From Halolamina litorea (GTDB taxonomy: Archaea > Halobacteriota > Halobacteria > Halobacteriales > Haloferacaceae), in contig NZ_JANHGR010000003.1 of NCBI RefSeq assembly GCF_026616205.1, positions 203,811-267,810 on the forward strand: 64,000 bases of DNA, read 5' to 3'. The notes under the pieces were generated by a model. The model was not told the origin of the DNA and did not search any database. It was given only the letters and a program-made list of their open reading frames with translations. Each line of letters opens with the position of its first letter. Within the stretch, counting starts at the first letter, position 1. Positions 16,853-25,204 of the stretch are shown in pieces. A program made the position numbers and the translations under genes.

Positions 16853-17938
16853 GTGAGTTCTTCACTCGTTACGGATATGCCGGGTGAGTCCCCCGATATC
16901 TTCGATATTGACTTCAGATCCATTCTGACCTTTGTTGTGGTAGCAGCGGTGCTGATCGCCTTGGGCATCCTCGTGAGGGCAGGGTTTGGAGACTCTGGGC
17001 TGACGATTCTAGACTTCGCCATCTCCGGGCTCTTTTCTGCAGCCTTGGTAATCCTATACTCGCGCCAGGCAACGATCATGGAGGGACAGAGTGATCTGAT
17101 GAGGCAAGAAGTGAACCGGGAAGCGAGGCAGCAACATTCAGAAACTCTCAGAAAGCGCGTCGAGATCTGGCATGGAAATCCGGAACGGGAAGTCGGCGAT
17201 TCCCCGATCGATACTCCAACGTTGAATACACCCACTATTGGGTCTAGATCGTTCAATTCCGCTAGTGCAGCTTTTTCGGCGGCATTCCCGATGGACCAGA
17301 CTTTCCACGTGATTCCAGAGCGCCTGCGTGGAGACCGATACCTCGAAGACCTGCTCGAAAACCATGCTCCAGATCTGCGAGAGATTGTGGAGAAGTTGCT
17401 CAGACTGGAGCAGGAGTTCAATGAGACACGAGGTGATTTCGAGAACGACTTCGAGGTAGAGATTCAGGGAGAATACGAGAGATACACAATACAGGAAACC
17501 GACCGTTTGTCAGGGTGGATATTCGACCTTCTTGTCGAGCAAAATAGGGGGCTCATTGACGACGCAGTTGAGAAAGGAAGGACAAAAGTCGAAAATTCGA
17601 CGGCGAGAGAGCACCCTGAGAAATCTAAGATCTGGTTCCAAATCGAAGTTGGGGGAGGACGAAGTTTCTCAATTTTGGCGGCTGACGTGACCGAAGACGA
17701 AGTAGCTGACATCCATGATCTCCGGACGGAGGTCAAGAAGGACGGTATGGAGGTGATGAACCACGTATTCGAGCAAATCAGAGACAATGCTCCATACGAG
17801 GCAGCCTCTGAGGGTGGCAGAATCCTTGATGAGGGGAAGGAAGCTACCGATAACCTCGAAAGAACGCTGATTGAATACCATGGTCGGCCGATAATCCCTG
17901 GCGACTGTAAGTACCTGGACGAAGCGAAGCTAGAGTAG
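16853..17938 (+). CDS. Unknown membrane protein with coiled-coil region
   Basis: A 361-residue protein without a recognised family. Two transmembrane helices lie near the N-terminus (SILTFVVVAAVLIALGILV and ILDFAISGLFSAALVILYS), followed by a long charged, helix-rich soluble domain (for example LRLEQEFNETRGDFENDFEV). The start may be GTG 16853 or ATG 16877; the latter loses eight residues. Base composition is clearly less GC-rich than the core genes and codon use is looser, hinting at recent acquisition. It follows the membrane HTH gene by 21 bases and may be its functional partner. Confidence 0.6.
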   Translation: MSSSLVTDMPGESPDIFDIDFRSILTFVVVAAVLIALGILVRAGFGDSGLTILDFAISGLFSAALVILYSRQATIMEGQSDLMRQEVNREARQQHSETLRKRVEIWHGNPEREVGDSPIDTPTLNTPTIGSRSFNSASAAFSAAFPMDQTFHVIPERLRGDRYLEDLLENHAPDLREIVEKLLRLEQEFNETRGDFENDFEVEIQGEYERYTIQETDRLSGWIFDLLVEQNRGLIDDAVEKGRTKVENSTAREHPEKSKIWFQIEVGGGRSFSILAADVTEDEVADIHDLRTEVKKDGMEVMNHVFEQIRDNAPYEAASEGGRILDEGKEATDNLERTLIEYHGRPIIPGDCKYLDEAKLE

Positions 17939-18370
17939 GGTTTTCTCGGTTACACCGGCAAAGCCTGGTCCACCAGTGTGCTTGCAGTTCTCCATTTCCC
18001 CCTTAGCTAAGCATGTGCGTCCAAAGTTTGCTTAGAGCGCTGTGTGATCGGTGGTAATTTATGCTACTTCTCAATTGCCACACCCTTTAATCAGAATTCC
18101 TGATGGGTTAACTTTGGAACCAAGTGACGCTCACGACATCCCGCCTTCGGGAGTCGTTGTCGTTGGTTGCGGTAATCGACTCCTCGGAAGCGAGTGTCAC
18201 GATCAAAGAGTTGATCACCGGCGACGGTGTTGCGAGGTGATCATGCTGGAACTGGGTAACCCGAGATGTCTGCCGGACAAAACCGTAAACAAGTGATTTC
18301 ATGAATTGTGAAGAGCGTCGCTAGTGTACCGGCACACTAGGCTTTTCACCGACCACCACCATGTTGTGCT
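17939..18370. other. Intergenic stretch, no gene supported
   Basis: About 430 AT-richer bases before the AbrB/PIN operon. Short open frames on both strands lack start signals, codon bias and any recognisable motif. The last 50 bases contain the operator-like palindrome and promoter of the toxin-antitoxin operon, listed separately. Nothing else is supported. Confidence 0.5.
18321..18340 (+). promoter_or_regulatory. Palindromic operator of the AbrB/PIN toxin-antitoxin operon
   Basis: CTAGTGT (18321-18327), six-base spacer, ACACTAG (18334-18340): a perfect 7-base inverted repeat 31 bases before the ATG of the AbrB antitoxin gene. AbrB/VapBC operons are normally autorepressed by the complex binding such a repeat over the promoter, so this is the likely operator. 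The assignment is from position and symmetry only. Confidence 0.55.
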
Positions 18371-18619
18371 ATGAGCAGTGATCGCATCGACGCTGAAAGC
18401 AAAGTCTCAGGGAACCAGGCGAACATCCCTGCCCGAATCCGACGGGAACTCGATATCGACGACGGTGACCACCTCCGATGGCATGTCGAGAACGGGACGC
18501 TTCGCGTTGAGGTTGTCCAACAGGAGACGGGAACGTTCGCCAACTTCGACGGTTATGATGGAGATGAGGAGACTGACGTGACCACAGACCACGACGCTTG
18601 GGGCGTCGACGCCGGGTAG
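18371..18619 (+). CDS. AbrB/SpoVT-family antitoxin (VapB-like)
   Basis: An 82-residue protein with an N-terminal swapped-hairpin AbrB DNA-binding domain (ESKVSGNQANIPARIRRELD, then DGDHLRWHVENGTLRVEVV) and an acidic tail (FDGYDGDEETDVTTDHDAW) for toxin neutralisation. The next gene, a PIN ribonuclease, begins on the base after the stop codon. The family binds its own promoter; the 20-base palindrome just upstream fits that. It is a standard haloarchaeal VapB. Confidence 0.88.
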   Translation: MSSDRIDAESKVSGNQANIPARIRRELDIDDGDHLRWHVENGTLRVEVVQQETGTFANFDGYDGDEETDVTTDHDAWGVDAG

Positions 18620-19054
18620 ATGCCGCGAGCGCTACTAGACACCAGCGTCCTATTTGCAGCGACGTACCGCCGTGACAACGCTCATTCTGCAGCGCTACCG
18701 GTTCTTCGCGGCGTCGACGATGGGTCACTCCCCGAAGCGGTTGTGTTGGACTTCGTGCTTGCAGAAACCCTGAATGGGCTTACAACCCATGCAGGTCACG
18801 ATGCTGCGGTTGATTTGCTCGATCGGGTCGAGGAGAACTCTCATTTCCACATCGAGTCGCTGAGCTCCGACGCAAGAACGACAGGAAAAGCCCTCTTCAG
18901 ACGGCACGAGTCACTCTCGTTTGTCGATGCCTGCATCGTCGCGTACATGCAGACTGAGGGTCTCGGCTATCTCTATGCGTTTGACGATGATTTCGACGCT
19001 GTCGATGATGTCTATCGGCTCGATACAGCCGTGAATCCGTATAAACCGGATTGA
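18620..19054 (+). CDS. PIN-domain ribonuclease toxin (VapC-like)
   Basis: A 144-residue PIN domain. The conserved acidic residues are present: Asp in the N-terminal LLDTSVLF, Glu in FVLAETLNGL, Asp in LSFVDACIVAYM and the DDDFD run near the C-terminus. VapC proteins cleave tRNA or rRNA when freed from VapB. The gene abuts the AbrB antitoxin gene with zero spacing. Length and motif spacing look intact, so the pair should be functional. Confidence 0.88.
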   Translation: MPRALLDTSVLFAATYRRDNAHSAALPVLRGVDDGSLPEAVVLDFVLAETLNGLTTHAGHDAAVDLLDRVEENSHFHIESLSSDARTTGKALFRRHESLSFVDACIVAYMQTEGLGYLYAFDDDFDAVDDVYRLDTAVNPYKPD

Positions 19055-19155
19055 ACGACTGAAACTGTCTCCAGCTGTTCACAGCGCCCAGTCGCACAGT
19101 ACGACGATATCGAGATCCACCACTCGCTTCTCGGTGACGAGGCATCAACGCCGTA

Positions 19156-19926
19156 CTAGCTGTCACCGTTGTCGTTCTCATCGTCGTCATCGCTGTCCTC
19201 ATCGTCACGGTGGTAGATATCCGGCCAATCGTACTCAGGGCCCTCCAACGGCTCTGGGGGCATGCGGTCCCAGAGGTCCGGCATCTCCTGTTCAAACCGA
19301 TAGGTGACAGGTTGCAGTGGGATTGGCTCATATAGGCGATTGAGGAGACCAATCGACGGGAGCCATGGGATGTCTGCTGGCCGGATATCGGAGTATAGAC
19401 GCACGTACAGGAGTGGGATGATGGGCTTCCCACCATCGGGTGGCGGTGAGAGGTCGAGACCAATCGTCGTCATTCCCGTTTTGGCGCTCATGACCGACGC
19501 GTTCCACCGGAACACTTCCTCACGTCGCTCTTGGAGGTAAGACAGTCGTGGGTCGAATGTTTCGGCCTCCATCGAGAGTGCGTCGTACTCTTCGACGTCC
19601 CCTTCGGGGTAGTCGATCGACAGCATGGACGGCGTGTAATGGAGCTGTGTGGCATCCAGTAGAACAGGGAATGGAGAGGCGTTTGAGATCACCAGTGCAA
19701 GGTCGCCTTCCATCTTTTGGAAGCCGACGCCGAGTTTCGGTGTGATTGTGTAGTGGGCAGCGAGTCGGATGCCAGCCCATAGGAGTGCGTACGCTGCAGT
19801 CCCGATGCTGGTGGCAGTTGCGATGACCGCCAGGATACCGATTGCGGGCGTGATGAGGAACAATATCACTGAAAGAATCCCGGCAGCGATACTCAGCAAG
19901 TCAGCGGTGAGGATACGCCAGCGCAT
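19156..19926 (-). CDS. Unknown membrane-anchored protein
   Basis: A 256-residue protein with two N-terminal transmembrane helices (LLSIAAGILSVILFLITPAI and AVIATATSIGTAAYALLWAG), a soluble beta-rich domain (LALVISNASPFPVLLDATQL looks like an immunoglobulin-type strand pair) and a very acidic C-terminus (DDEDSDDDDENDNGD). No family is recognised. It stands alone between the PIN toxin and Fic genes and is of lower GC than core genes, consistent with the accessory nature of this stretch. Confidence 0.6.
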   Translation of the reverse strand: MRWRILTADLLSIAAGILSVILFLITPAIGILAVIATATSIGTAAYALLWAGIRLAAHYTITPKLGVGFQKMEGDLALVISNASPFPVLLDATQLHYTPSMLSIDYPEGDVEEYDALSMEAETFDPRLSYLQERREEVFRWNASVMSAKTGMTTIGLDLSPPPDGGKPIIPLLYVRLYSDIRPADIPWLPSIGLLNRLYEPIPLQPVTYRFEQEMPDLWDRMPPEPLEGPEYDWPDIYHRDDEDSDDDDENDNGDS

Positions 19927-20167
19927 GGTGTTCTAGTTAGGTGATTGGCAGCAAGTAGCTTTGTCTGGTATTGGGAATCGAATCCTCCGGAGGGGGTGAG
20001 GGTGACCAATTATCGGGCTGTCCTTGAGTTTTGTATCCACGCCACCATACGACCGCATTGAATGCAATCACCTGTTTTATTTTCATACTTAGTCGATCAT
20101 AGCGGCTCAACCATTCATTTGCACCCAGTAGATTGATTTTGTGCGCGGGTTTACTGGGTGAGTATGC

Positions 20168-21343
20168 ATGCGACAGCCAGAACTCGATTCTAACGCTCCT
20201 GGCGAACTGATCTCCTATGGGCGGCGGTCCTACTACAAGCCGGATCCGCTGCCGCCATCTCGAGAGCTCGATCTCGGGGATGATTTCTACGAGACGCTCT
20301 CGGAAGCGACATTCTGGCTCGGGAAACTCAGTGGAGTGAGTCTCGAACTCGACTTCCCACCAGTACTCTACACGTCACTCCTCCGTAAGGAAGCCATGGA
20401 ATCCGCGGAAATCGAAGGCGCCGATGTTGACTATGACGCTCTCTACAGTCTCGAAACGCGCTCCTTTGACGCCGGCGAGGACGAGACTAGTGTTGAATCC
20501 ACGACGGCCCAAACGAAGGACACGCAGGAAGTCCTCAACTACGAAGACGCTATCGAGGATGGTATCGAGGCACTCGACCGGGACGACGCGTTAACCGTTG
20601 AACGGCTGCACGAATTCCACGAGACGCTTCTCACTGGCGTTCCAGACGATCGGGCTGATACCGGCACTCTTGGCGCATACAAGACGAAACCGAACCATAT
20701 CGGTGACTTCCTCCCACCCGTTCCAGACAAAGTTGATGGGTTGATGGATGCGCTGTTCACCTACTACAGAACTGGCGGAAGCTACCACCCGCTCGTCGAT
20801 ATCGCGCTCTTCCATTACCAATTCGAGACGATCCATCCGTACGGGGATGGGAACGGTCGTCTCGGACGGCTCCTCATCACGCTCCAACTGTACGATGCTG
20901 GCTATCTCGAACGCCCGAACCTCTACCTCAGTGAATACTTCAATCGAAACAAGCCAACGTACGTCGACCGGTTGGAGGGCGTTCGATACAATGGCAATTG
21001 GGAGGCTTGGCTATCGTTCTTTATCGAGGGTATTGCCCGACAGGCTCGTGAGTCCGTTGATCGAACACTCTCGCTCACCCGCCTCAAGCGTCGGTACGAC
21101 GACGCGTACGGCGGCAAATCCTACACCAAGAATCAACTCGCAGTGAAGCTCTTCGAACAGCCGTACATCACCAGCAAGACTGTGCAACGACTCTTCGATG
21201 TCAAGCAACCGACGGCGTCGCGAGCGATCAACGCGCTCGTTGATGAAGGCGTTCTCGAGGAAGTGACCGGGAAGGGGCGCAATAAGGAGTATCGCGCTCG
21301 AGAGATTTTCGATATTCTCGAGCAGCCACCGCAGACCTACTGA
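20168..21343 (+). CDS. Fic-family AMP-transferase-like protein with C-terminal winged helix
   Basis: A 391-residue class II Fic protein. The N-terminal region carries the inhibitory helix motif SAEIEG (79-84, pattern S-x3-E-G), which blocks the active site until relieved. The catalytic signature HPYGDGNGRLGR (223-234) is complete, with the catalytic His 223. The C-terminal about 90 residues form a winged helix (VQRLFDVKQPTASRAINALV, then EEVTGKGRNKEYRA), as in Fic proteins that bind DNA. It would transfer AMP to protein hydroxyl groups. ATG 20168; no antitoxin gene is adjacent, which fits a self-inhibited class II enzyme. A defence or toxin role is plausible. Confidence 0.9.
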   Translation: MRQPELDSNAPGELISYGRRSYYKPDPLPPSRELDLGDDFYETLSEATFWLGKLSGVSLELDFPPVLYTSLLRKEAMESAEIEGADVDYDALYSLETRSFDAGEDETSVESTTAQTKDTQEVLNYEDAIEDGIEALDRDDALTVERLHEFHETLLTGVPDDRADTGTLGAYKTKPNHIGDFLPPVPDKVDGLMDALFTYYRTGGSYHPLVDIALFHYQFETIHPYGDGNGRLGRLLITLQLYDAGYLERPNLYLSEYFNRNKPTYVDRLEGVRYNGNWEAWLSFFIEGIARQARESVDRTLSLTRLKRRYDDAYGGKSYTKNQLAVKLFEQPYITSKTVQRLFDVKQPTASRAINALVDEGVLEEVTGKGRNKEYRAREIFDILEQPPQTY

Positions 21344-21543
21344 CGCTAGTGGTGACGTGCCAGGTGATGGGGCCAACGTTTTCCCAGCGCTTGTCGATAA
21401 GGCGCGTTGACGATGGACAGCAGTCGCTGCAACGAGCCTGCGTGTCTCCAGCTGGCGACGATGGGCCCACAGCTCAGGGTGACCGCCAAAGTGACTCACG
21501 TGCATCGGCGATGCCTCGTTTCAAATCTGCAAGGGTCTTAGCT

Positions 21544-21636
21544 TCAACCCCACGAGGGTACGTCTGAAACCCAGATACCGCTGTTGACCATCACCTTCAC
21601 AACCTTCATGCCAGAAAACGTCCGCCGCGCCGTCAC
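21544..21636 (-). pseudogene. HicA toxin remnant (truncated)
   Basis: A frame starting with GTG 21636, overlapping the HicB stop by GTGA, encodes TARRTFSGMKVVKVMVNSG and then goes out of register, ending after 30 codons. The beginning matches the haloarchaeal HicA pattern (TFSGxEVVKVLVN); a complete HicA needs about 80 residues with a catalytic His in the GDH motif, which is missing. Sequence further downstream on this strand is only fragmentary. It appears to be a toxin gene destroyed by deletion or frameshift while the antitoxin survives. Confidence 0.45.
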
Positions 21637-21914
21637 TCGAAGATCTCCGAGTCTTCGATAGACCCGCTTTCGTTGTTTTCCGGGTCGACCCCGATCTCTC
21701 GGAGTTCTTCCTCGGTCGGCGCGTGGCCTTCACCATGGAACCCCGCAATCGCCTCATCGAGGTTATCGAGCGCAGCTCCCCGAGTTCGGCCCTGTGAGGA
21801 GAGGGCCGTTTCCTCATCACGGGCGACCCACCACTCCTCATCTTCAGAGAGGGTGAGCGTGATTGTCTGGGCCGCAGCCGGGTCGTCGACATGGGCCGGC
21901 GTGTCGGTGCTCAT
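21633..21914 (-). CDS. HicB-family antitoxin
   Basis: A 93-residue protein with the partial RNase H-like HicB fold: TITLTLSEDEEWWVARDEET gives the first strands, ALSSQGRTRGAALDNLDEAI the conserved helix with the QG.T..EAL..L.EA pattern, and an acidic tail follows. It would neutralise a HicA RNase. The start at 21914 avoids six upstream codons with poor character. Its HicA partner, which overlaps the stop, is truncated, so the antitoxin is functionally orphaned here. Confidence 0.78.
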   Translation of the reverse strand: MSTDTPAHVDDPAAAQTITLTLSEDEEWWVARDEETALSSQGRTRGAALDNLDEAIAGFHGEGHAPTEEELREIGVDPENNESGSIEDSEIFE

Positions 21915-22060
21915 AGAGCAGGCTATCCTCACTTCCCTGAACTACCTTGTGCTCACCAAGTGAGATACACCGCACGGTCCGTCCTAGTGAATGACTCGGC
22001 CTGACTTGGACATGATTATGAACCGTCAAAACTTAGTGTTCAACTGTTAAGCAATGCCAC

Positions 22061-23839
22061 GTGAGACGACGAGAACTGTTGTCGAAAGGGCTATCACTCT
22101 CGCTCGCGCTCGGAGCCGGTGTTACCACCGTGCGAAGCGAGCAGTCCCCAGCGACGGGGTCGGAGTTGTGGCGGAGTCTCGGCGGCGATACGCGGAGTTC
22201 CGGCTACAAGCCGGAGGCCTCCGTGCCGACTGAGGGCGCACAGGCAACCTCCCTCGAACCCGTCGCGGACGCGACTCAGCGTCTCGGCGATGAGATCGAC
22301 GACTGGTGGTACTGGGCCTATCGGTACAGCACAATCGCAGCCGACGAGTCGCACGTGTACTACACCGGTGGGTTCGACCACGACGCCGTCGAGGGTGGCG
22401 TCGTCGCCGTCAACCGGGCGACCGGAGAGACAGCCTGGCAGTTCGGGCCGAAAGAGGCGGCCGCGTGGTTCCGAGGTGGGATCACCGTTCGAGGCGACAC
22501 GGCAGTCGTCGGCGGGATCGATGGCGAGAGCGAGAAGGGAATCTTGTTCGGTATCGACACCACTTCCGGCACGGAACGGTGGCGACAACGCGTCCCCGGT
22601 GCCGTGTGGATGCCACCGGAGTGGTATGACGACACGGTGTACGTAGCCAGTCGCGCGGTCCAGTACACCGGTACTGATCGAGCCCTATTAGCTGTCGATC
22701 CGACAGACGGCACCATCGAGTGGGAGGTTCCGCAATCGGAACTGCCGGACCGGATGCTTCGGACCAGTCCGGTCGTCGACGACACTGGTGTGTACATCGC
22801 CGCGAACTGGCAGACGATCGCGGCGTACACACACGACGGCAGTCAGCGGTGGACGACGAAGATCAGGGGACCGATCATAGGCTCTCCAGCTGCCGACGAC
22901 AAGAGGGTGTACGCGACGCGGCAACGGTACGGCCAAGGGTACGGAGATGAGAACACGGATGTCGTTGCACTCGACAAGTCGAACGGGCAGATCGACTGGC
23001 GGTACCAGACGGAGAGCAAAGAGGCACAACATAGGCCTGCCGTCACCAACGACTCCGTCTACATCGTCAACTCCGATAGTACCGTGATCTGTCTCTCGAA
23101 GACGGGTGATCTGCGGTGGAAGACGAAACTACCCGGAACGCCAGGTACCCCACCAACCGTCGCCGACGGGTTGGTGTTCATCGGGCACAGCGAGCAACTC
23201 AACCCCGGAGTGGTCGCACTCCGGACCGAGAACGGGAGACAGCGGTACAGCTATTTGACCGACCGCTACGGACCGATCGGCGAAATCGTCGTGGTCGACG
23301 GCGCCATCTGGGTGTTAGAGGCGAACAACCGGCTCCACCGGCTCGAGCCGGGGTCACAGCGCGACACGACATCGGCGCCGACCGCCGATATCGACATGCC
23401 GGAGTCGCCCACTCTCGTCGGTTCCGCCGTCGAACTCAGTCCGGTCGTCCCAGAGACGGTAGACCTCCAGGCGACAGACTGGTTCGTGACGACCCCCAGC
23501 GAGGAACGCGCTCGCCTGAGCGACCCTGAGCGGGACGCAGAAGATCCGGTGTCGTTCCAGCCGCCGACGCCCGGCGAGTGGACCGTCGAACTGTGGGTGC
23601 AGAACGAACACGACAACTGGGGTCGAGCACGCGAGTCATTCCTCGTCAGAGAGCCGACCCCGACCCCGACCCCGACGGAGACGCCGACAGAGACGCCGAT
23701 GCCCACGACCACGACCGAGGGGCCGGGTTTTGGCGTCGTCTCCACACTTCTCGGTGCGGGCGGAGCGGCATCGCTTCTGCGTCGTCTCGGTGAGGGGAGC
23801 GAGAACTCGGCTCGAAGTGCCGAACGGGACGAGAACTGA
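22061..23839 (+). CDS. Secreted PQQ-type beta-propeller protein with PGF-CTERM-like tail
   Basis: A 592-residue exported protein. It opens with a twin-arginine signal (MRRRELLSKGLSLSLALGAG). Repeated propeller blades follow (VAVNRATGETAWQFGPKE, FGIDTTSGTERWRQRVPG, VALDKSNGQIDWRYQ, LSKTGDLRWKTKLPGTPG). A predicted beta domain (about 420-520) leads to a Thr-Pro-Glu linker and a C-terminal GPGFGVVSTLLGAGGAASLL plus Arg pair, which resembles the PGF-CTERM signal processed by archaeosortase A and attached to lipid on the cell surface. The tail is followed by 20 more residues, longer than usual. GTG start. No neighbour suggests its ligand. It resembles the propeller gene at 14.6-16.4 kb but uses another anchor. 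Confidence 0.85.
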   Translation: MRRRELLSKGLSLSLALGAGVTTVRSEQSPATGSELWRSLGGDTRSSGYKPEASVPTEGAQATSLEPVADATQRLGDEIDDWWYWAYRYSTIAADESHVYYTGGFDHDAVEGGVVAVNRATGETAWQFGPKEAAAWFRGGITVRGDTAVVGGIDGESEKGILFGIDTTSGTERWRQRVPGAVWMPPEWYDDTVYVASRAVQYTGTDRALLAVDPTDGTIEWEVPQSELPDRMLRTSPVVDDTGVYIAANWQTIAAYTHDGSQRWTTKIRGPIIGSPAADDKRVYATRQRYGQGYGDENTDVVALDKSNGQIDWRYQTESKEAQHRPAVTNDSVYIVNSDSTVICLSKTGDLRWKTKLPGTPGTPPTVADGLVFIGHSEQLNPGVVALRTENGRQRYSYLTDRYGPIGEIVVVDGAIWVLEANNRLHRLEPGSQRDTTSAPTADIDMPESPTLVGSAVELSPVVPETVDLQATDWFVTTPSEERARLSDPERDAEDPVSFQPPTPGEWTVELWVQNEHDNWGRARESFLVREPTPTPTPTETPTETPMPTTTTEGPGFGVVSTLLGAGGAASLLRRLGEGSENSARSAERDEN

Positions 23840-24203
23840 TCAAGAGCCCTCTCGAAACGGCGAACCCCTCTCGGACCCTTGTCGTCGTATTTCGAACTCC
23901 CCCTTCGGTTGCTGAATCGGGGAACGACTCACGGATTCAGAAACCGGCGAACAACGGTACGAAGTTGAGTACGAAACGAGGCGGACGAAAACACCCGTGT
24001 TGTGCTGACTGTTCTCTCTATGCAGCACGCTGCCCGCCGACTCTCGACACAACTGCAGTGGCCGGGAACGCGACGGAGACGGGGATCCAACGGTAGGAGG
24101 CATTAGCGCTCGAGTCCCGTTCCTCGGTCCCGACGCACACGCTTCGGGTTTCACCAAGCTGATCGCGTGGAACTATACCGGCCCGCCGGGACGCATACGG
24201 ACG
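23840..24203. other. Intergenic stretch, nothing recognised
   Basis: About 360 bases between the propeller gene and the PqqB-like hydrolase. Open frames here are short, lack coding bias and overlap on both strands. No tRNA, repeat or clear hairpin was seen. The last 60 bases hold an AT-richer patch (GGAACTATACCGG, about 24170-24180) 24-30 bases before the ATG at 24204, a likely TATA box for that gene. Confidence 0.45.
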
Positions 24204-24995
24204 ATGGAGATCCACGTTCGAGGGACGGCACAGGACGGGGGCGTGCCCCACCTCGGCTGTAGCTGTTCGCGCTGTACTGACGCTCGAAGCGACCGGACTG
24301 CCGTACGCTACCCGGCCTCGCTCCGCGTCGATGCGGGACAGTCGCTGTTGGTCGACGCCTCGATGGACGTTCGTCATCAAGTCGTCGGCGACGTCGATGG
24401 CGTCGTGTTCACACACGCTCATCTCGGGCACTTCCCCGGGATCCTGCAGTTCGGGCGGGAGGTCCTTGACGCCGACGCGCTTCCGGTCTACTGCACCGAG
24501 GGGCTCGCCGAGTTCGTCCGGACCAATCAGCCGTTCACCAAGCTCGTCTCGAACGGGAACGTCGACCTCACCCCCGTCGGCGCCGACGGCACGATCGACC
24601 TCCCCAAGGGCGAGGTGCGGCCGTTCCCCGTCCCCCACCGGGACGAGTTCGGGACCGGAACGCTCGGCCTCGAGTTCCGTGGCTCCCGGTCGCTCGTCTA
24701 CGTCCCCGACATCGACGACTGGGACGACCGAACGCTCGCTCGCATCGAGGCAGCCGACATCGCCGTCCTCGACGGCACGTTCTGGGGGACCGACGAGGTC
24801 AGCGGGCAGGCGGACGTCCCACATCCGCCGATCGAGGAGTCACTCGCGGCGCTGCCGCTCTCGGAGACGGACGTCTACTTCACCCACCTCAACCACACGA
24901 ACCCGGTGCTCGACGCCGATTCGCCGGAATCAGCGACCCTCCGCGAGGCGGGGGCCGGCGTCGTCGAGCCGGGACAGCGGTTCGACCTCGGGTAG
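24204..24995 (+). CDS. PqqB/PhnP-like metallo-beta-lactamase-fold hydrolase
   Basis: A 263-residue MBL-fold protein. The N-terminus GTAQDGGVPHLGCSCSRC carries the Cys cluster that binds a structural zinc in PqqB and PhnP. The metal-binding signature is FTHAHLGHFPG, and further His/Asp ligands occur in FPVPHRDE, YVPDIDDW and THLNHTN. PqqB homologs hydroxylate tyrosine in PQQ synthesis and PhnP is a cyclic phosphodiesterase; haloarchaeal members without a pqq cluster more likely are phosphodiesterases. There is no pqqA, C, D or E gene in the window. A TATA-like sequence 24-30 bases upstream supports ATG 24204. Confidence 0.85.
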   Translation: MEIHVRGTAQDGGVPHLGCSCSRCTDARSDRTAVRYPASLRVDAGQSLLVDASMDVRHQVVGDVDGVVFTHAHLGHFPGILQFGREVLDADALPVYCTEGLAEFVRTNQPFTKLVSNGNVDLTPVGADGTIDLPKGEVRPFPVPHRDEFGTGTLGLEFRGSRSLVYVPDIDDWDDRTLARIEAADIAVLDGTFWGTDEVSGQADVPHPPIEESLAALPLSETDVYFTHLNHTNPVLDADSPESATLREAGAGVVEPGQRFDLG

Positions 24996-25111
24996 AGTCG
25001 GGTATCCTGCATGCCGCTCGTGCCCAAAGCCTGTATGGATTCGTGGGGACCGTGTTGGACACCGAGAGTGTTTCGCGTACTTGAGTTCTACAGGCGGGGC
25101 AGGCCGAGTGC

Positions 25112-25139
25112 CTCGGGACTTGCCCCCGAAGGCGGTTCA
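25112..25139 (-). repeat. Short imperfect hairpin repeat, copy 1
   Basis: The minus strand reads GTGAACCGCCTTCGGGGGCA followed by AGTCCCGAGG. A near-identical sequence recurs at 25855-25884 on the same strand, 740 bases away. Each can fold as a short stem (CCTCGGGG / CCCCGAGG in the better copy). Such GAACCGCC-hairpin motifs occur near the ends of haloarchaeal IS200/IS605-type elements, so this may be a relic of one; no transposase gene remains here. Confidence 0.35.
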
Positions 25140-25204
25140 CTGAGAAGCGAGAGCGCGAACGCGATTACCGGTTAACAGAAACGTGAGCGAACGTTGATCC
25201 CTGT

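Noticed and set aside
21474..21578. Minus-strand frame encoding GFQTYPRGVEAKTLADLKRG and a tail after the HicA remnant
   Set aside because: Considered as the rest of HicA, but it lacks the GDH motif and has no start; family could not be assigned.
23658..23720. Tandem ACCCCGACCCCGACC-type repeat
   Set aside because: It encodes the Thr-Pro linker of the exported propeller protein, so it is explained by coding.
24889..25140. Minus-strand 83-codon frame with CPAC motif
   Set aside because: Overlaps the end of the PqqB-like gene and contains no second metal-binding pair; probably part of repeat-rich intergenic DNA.
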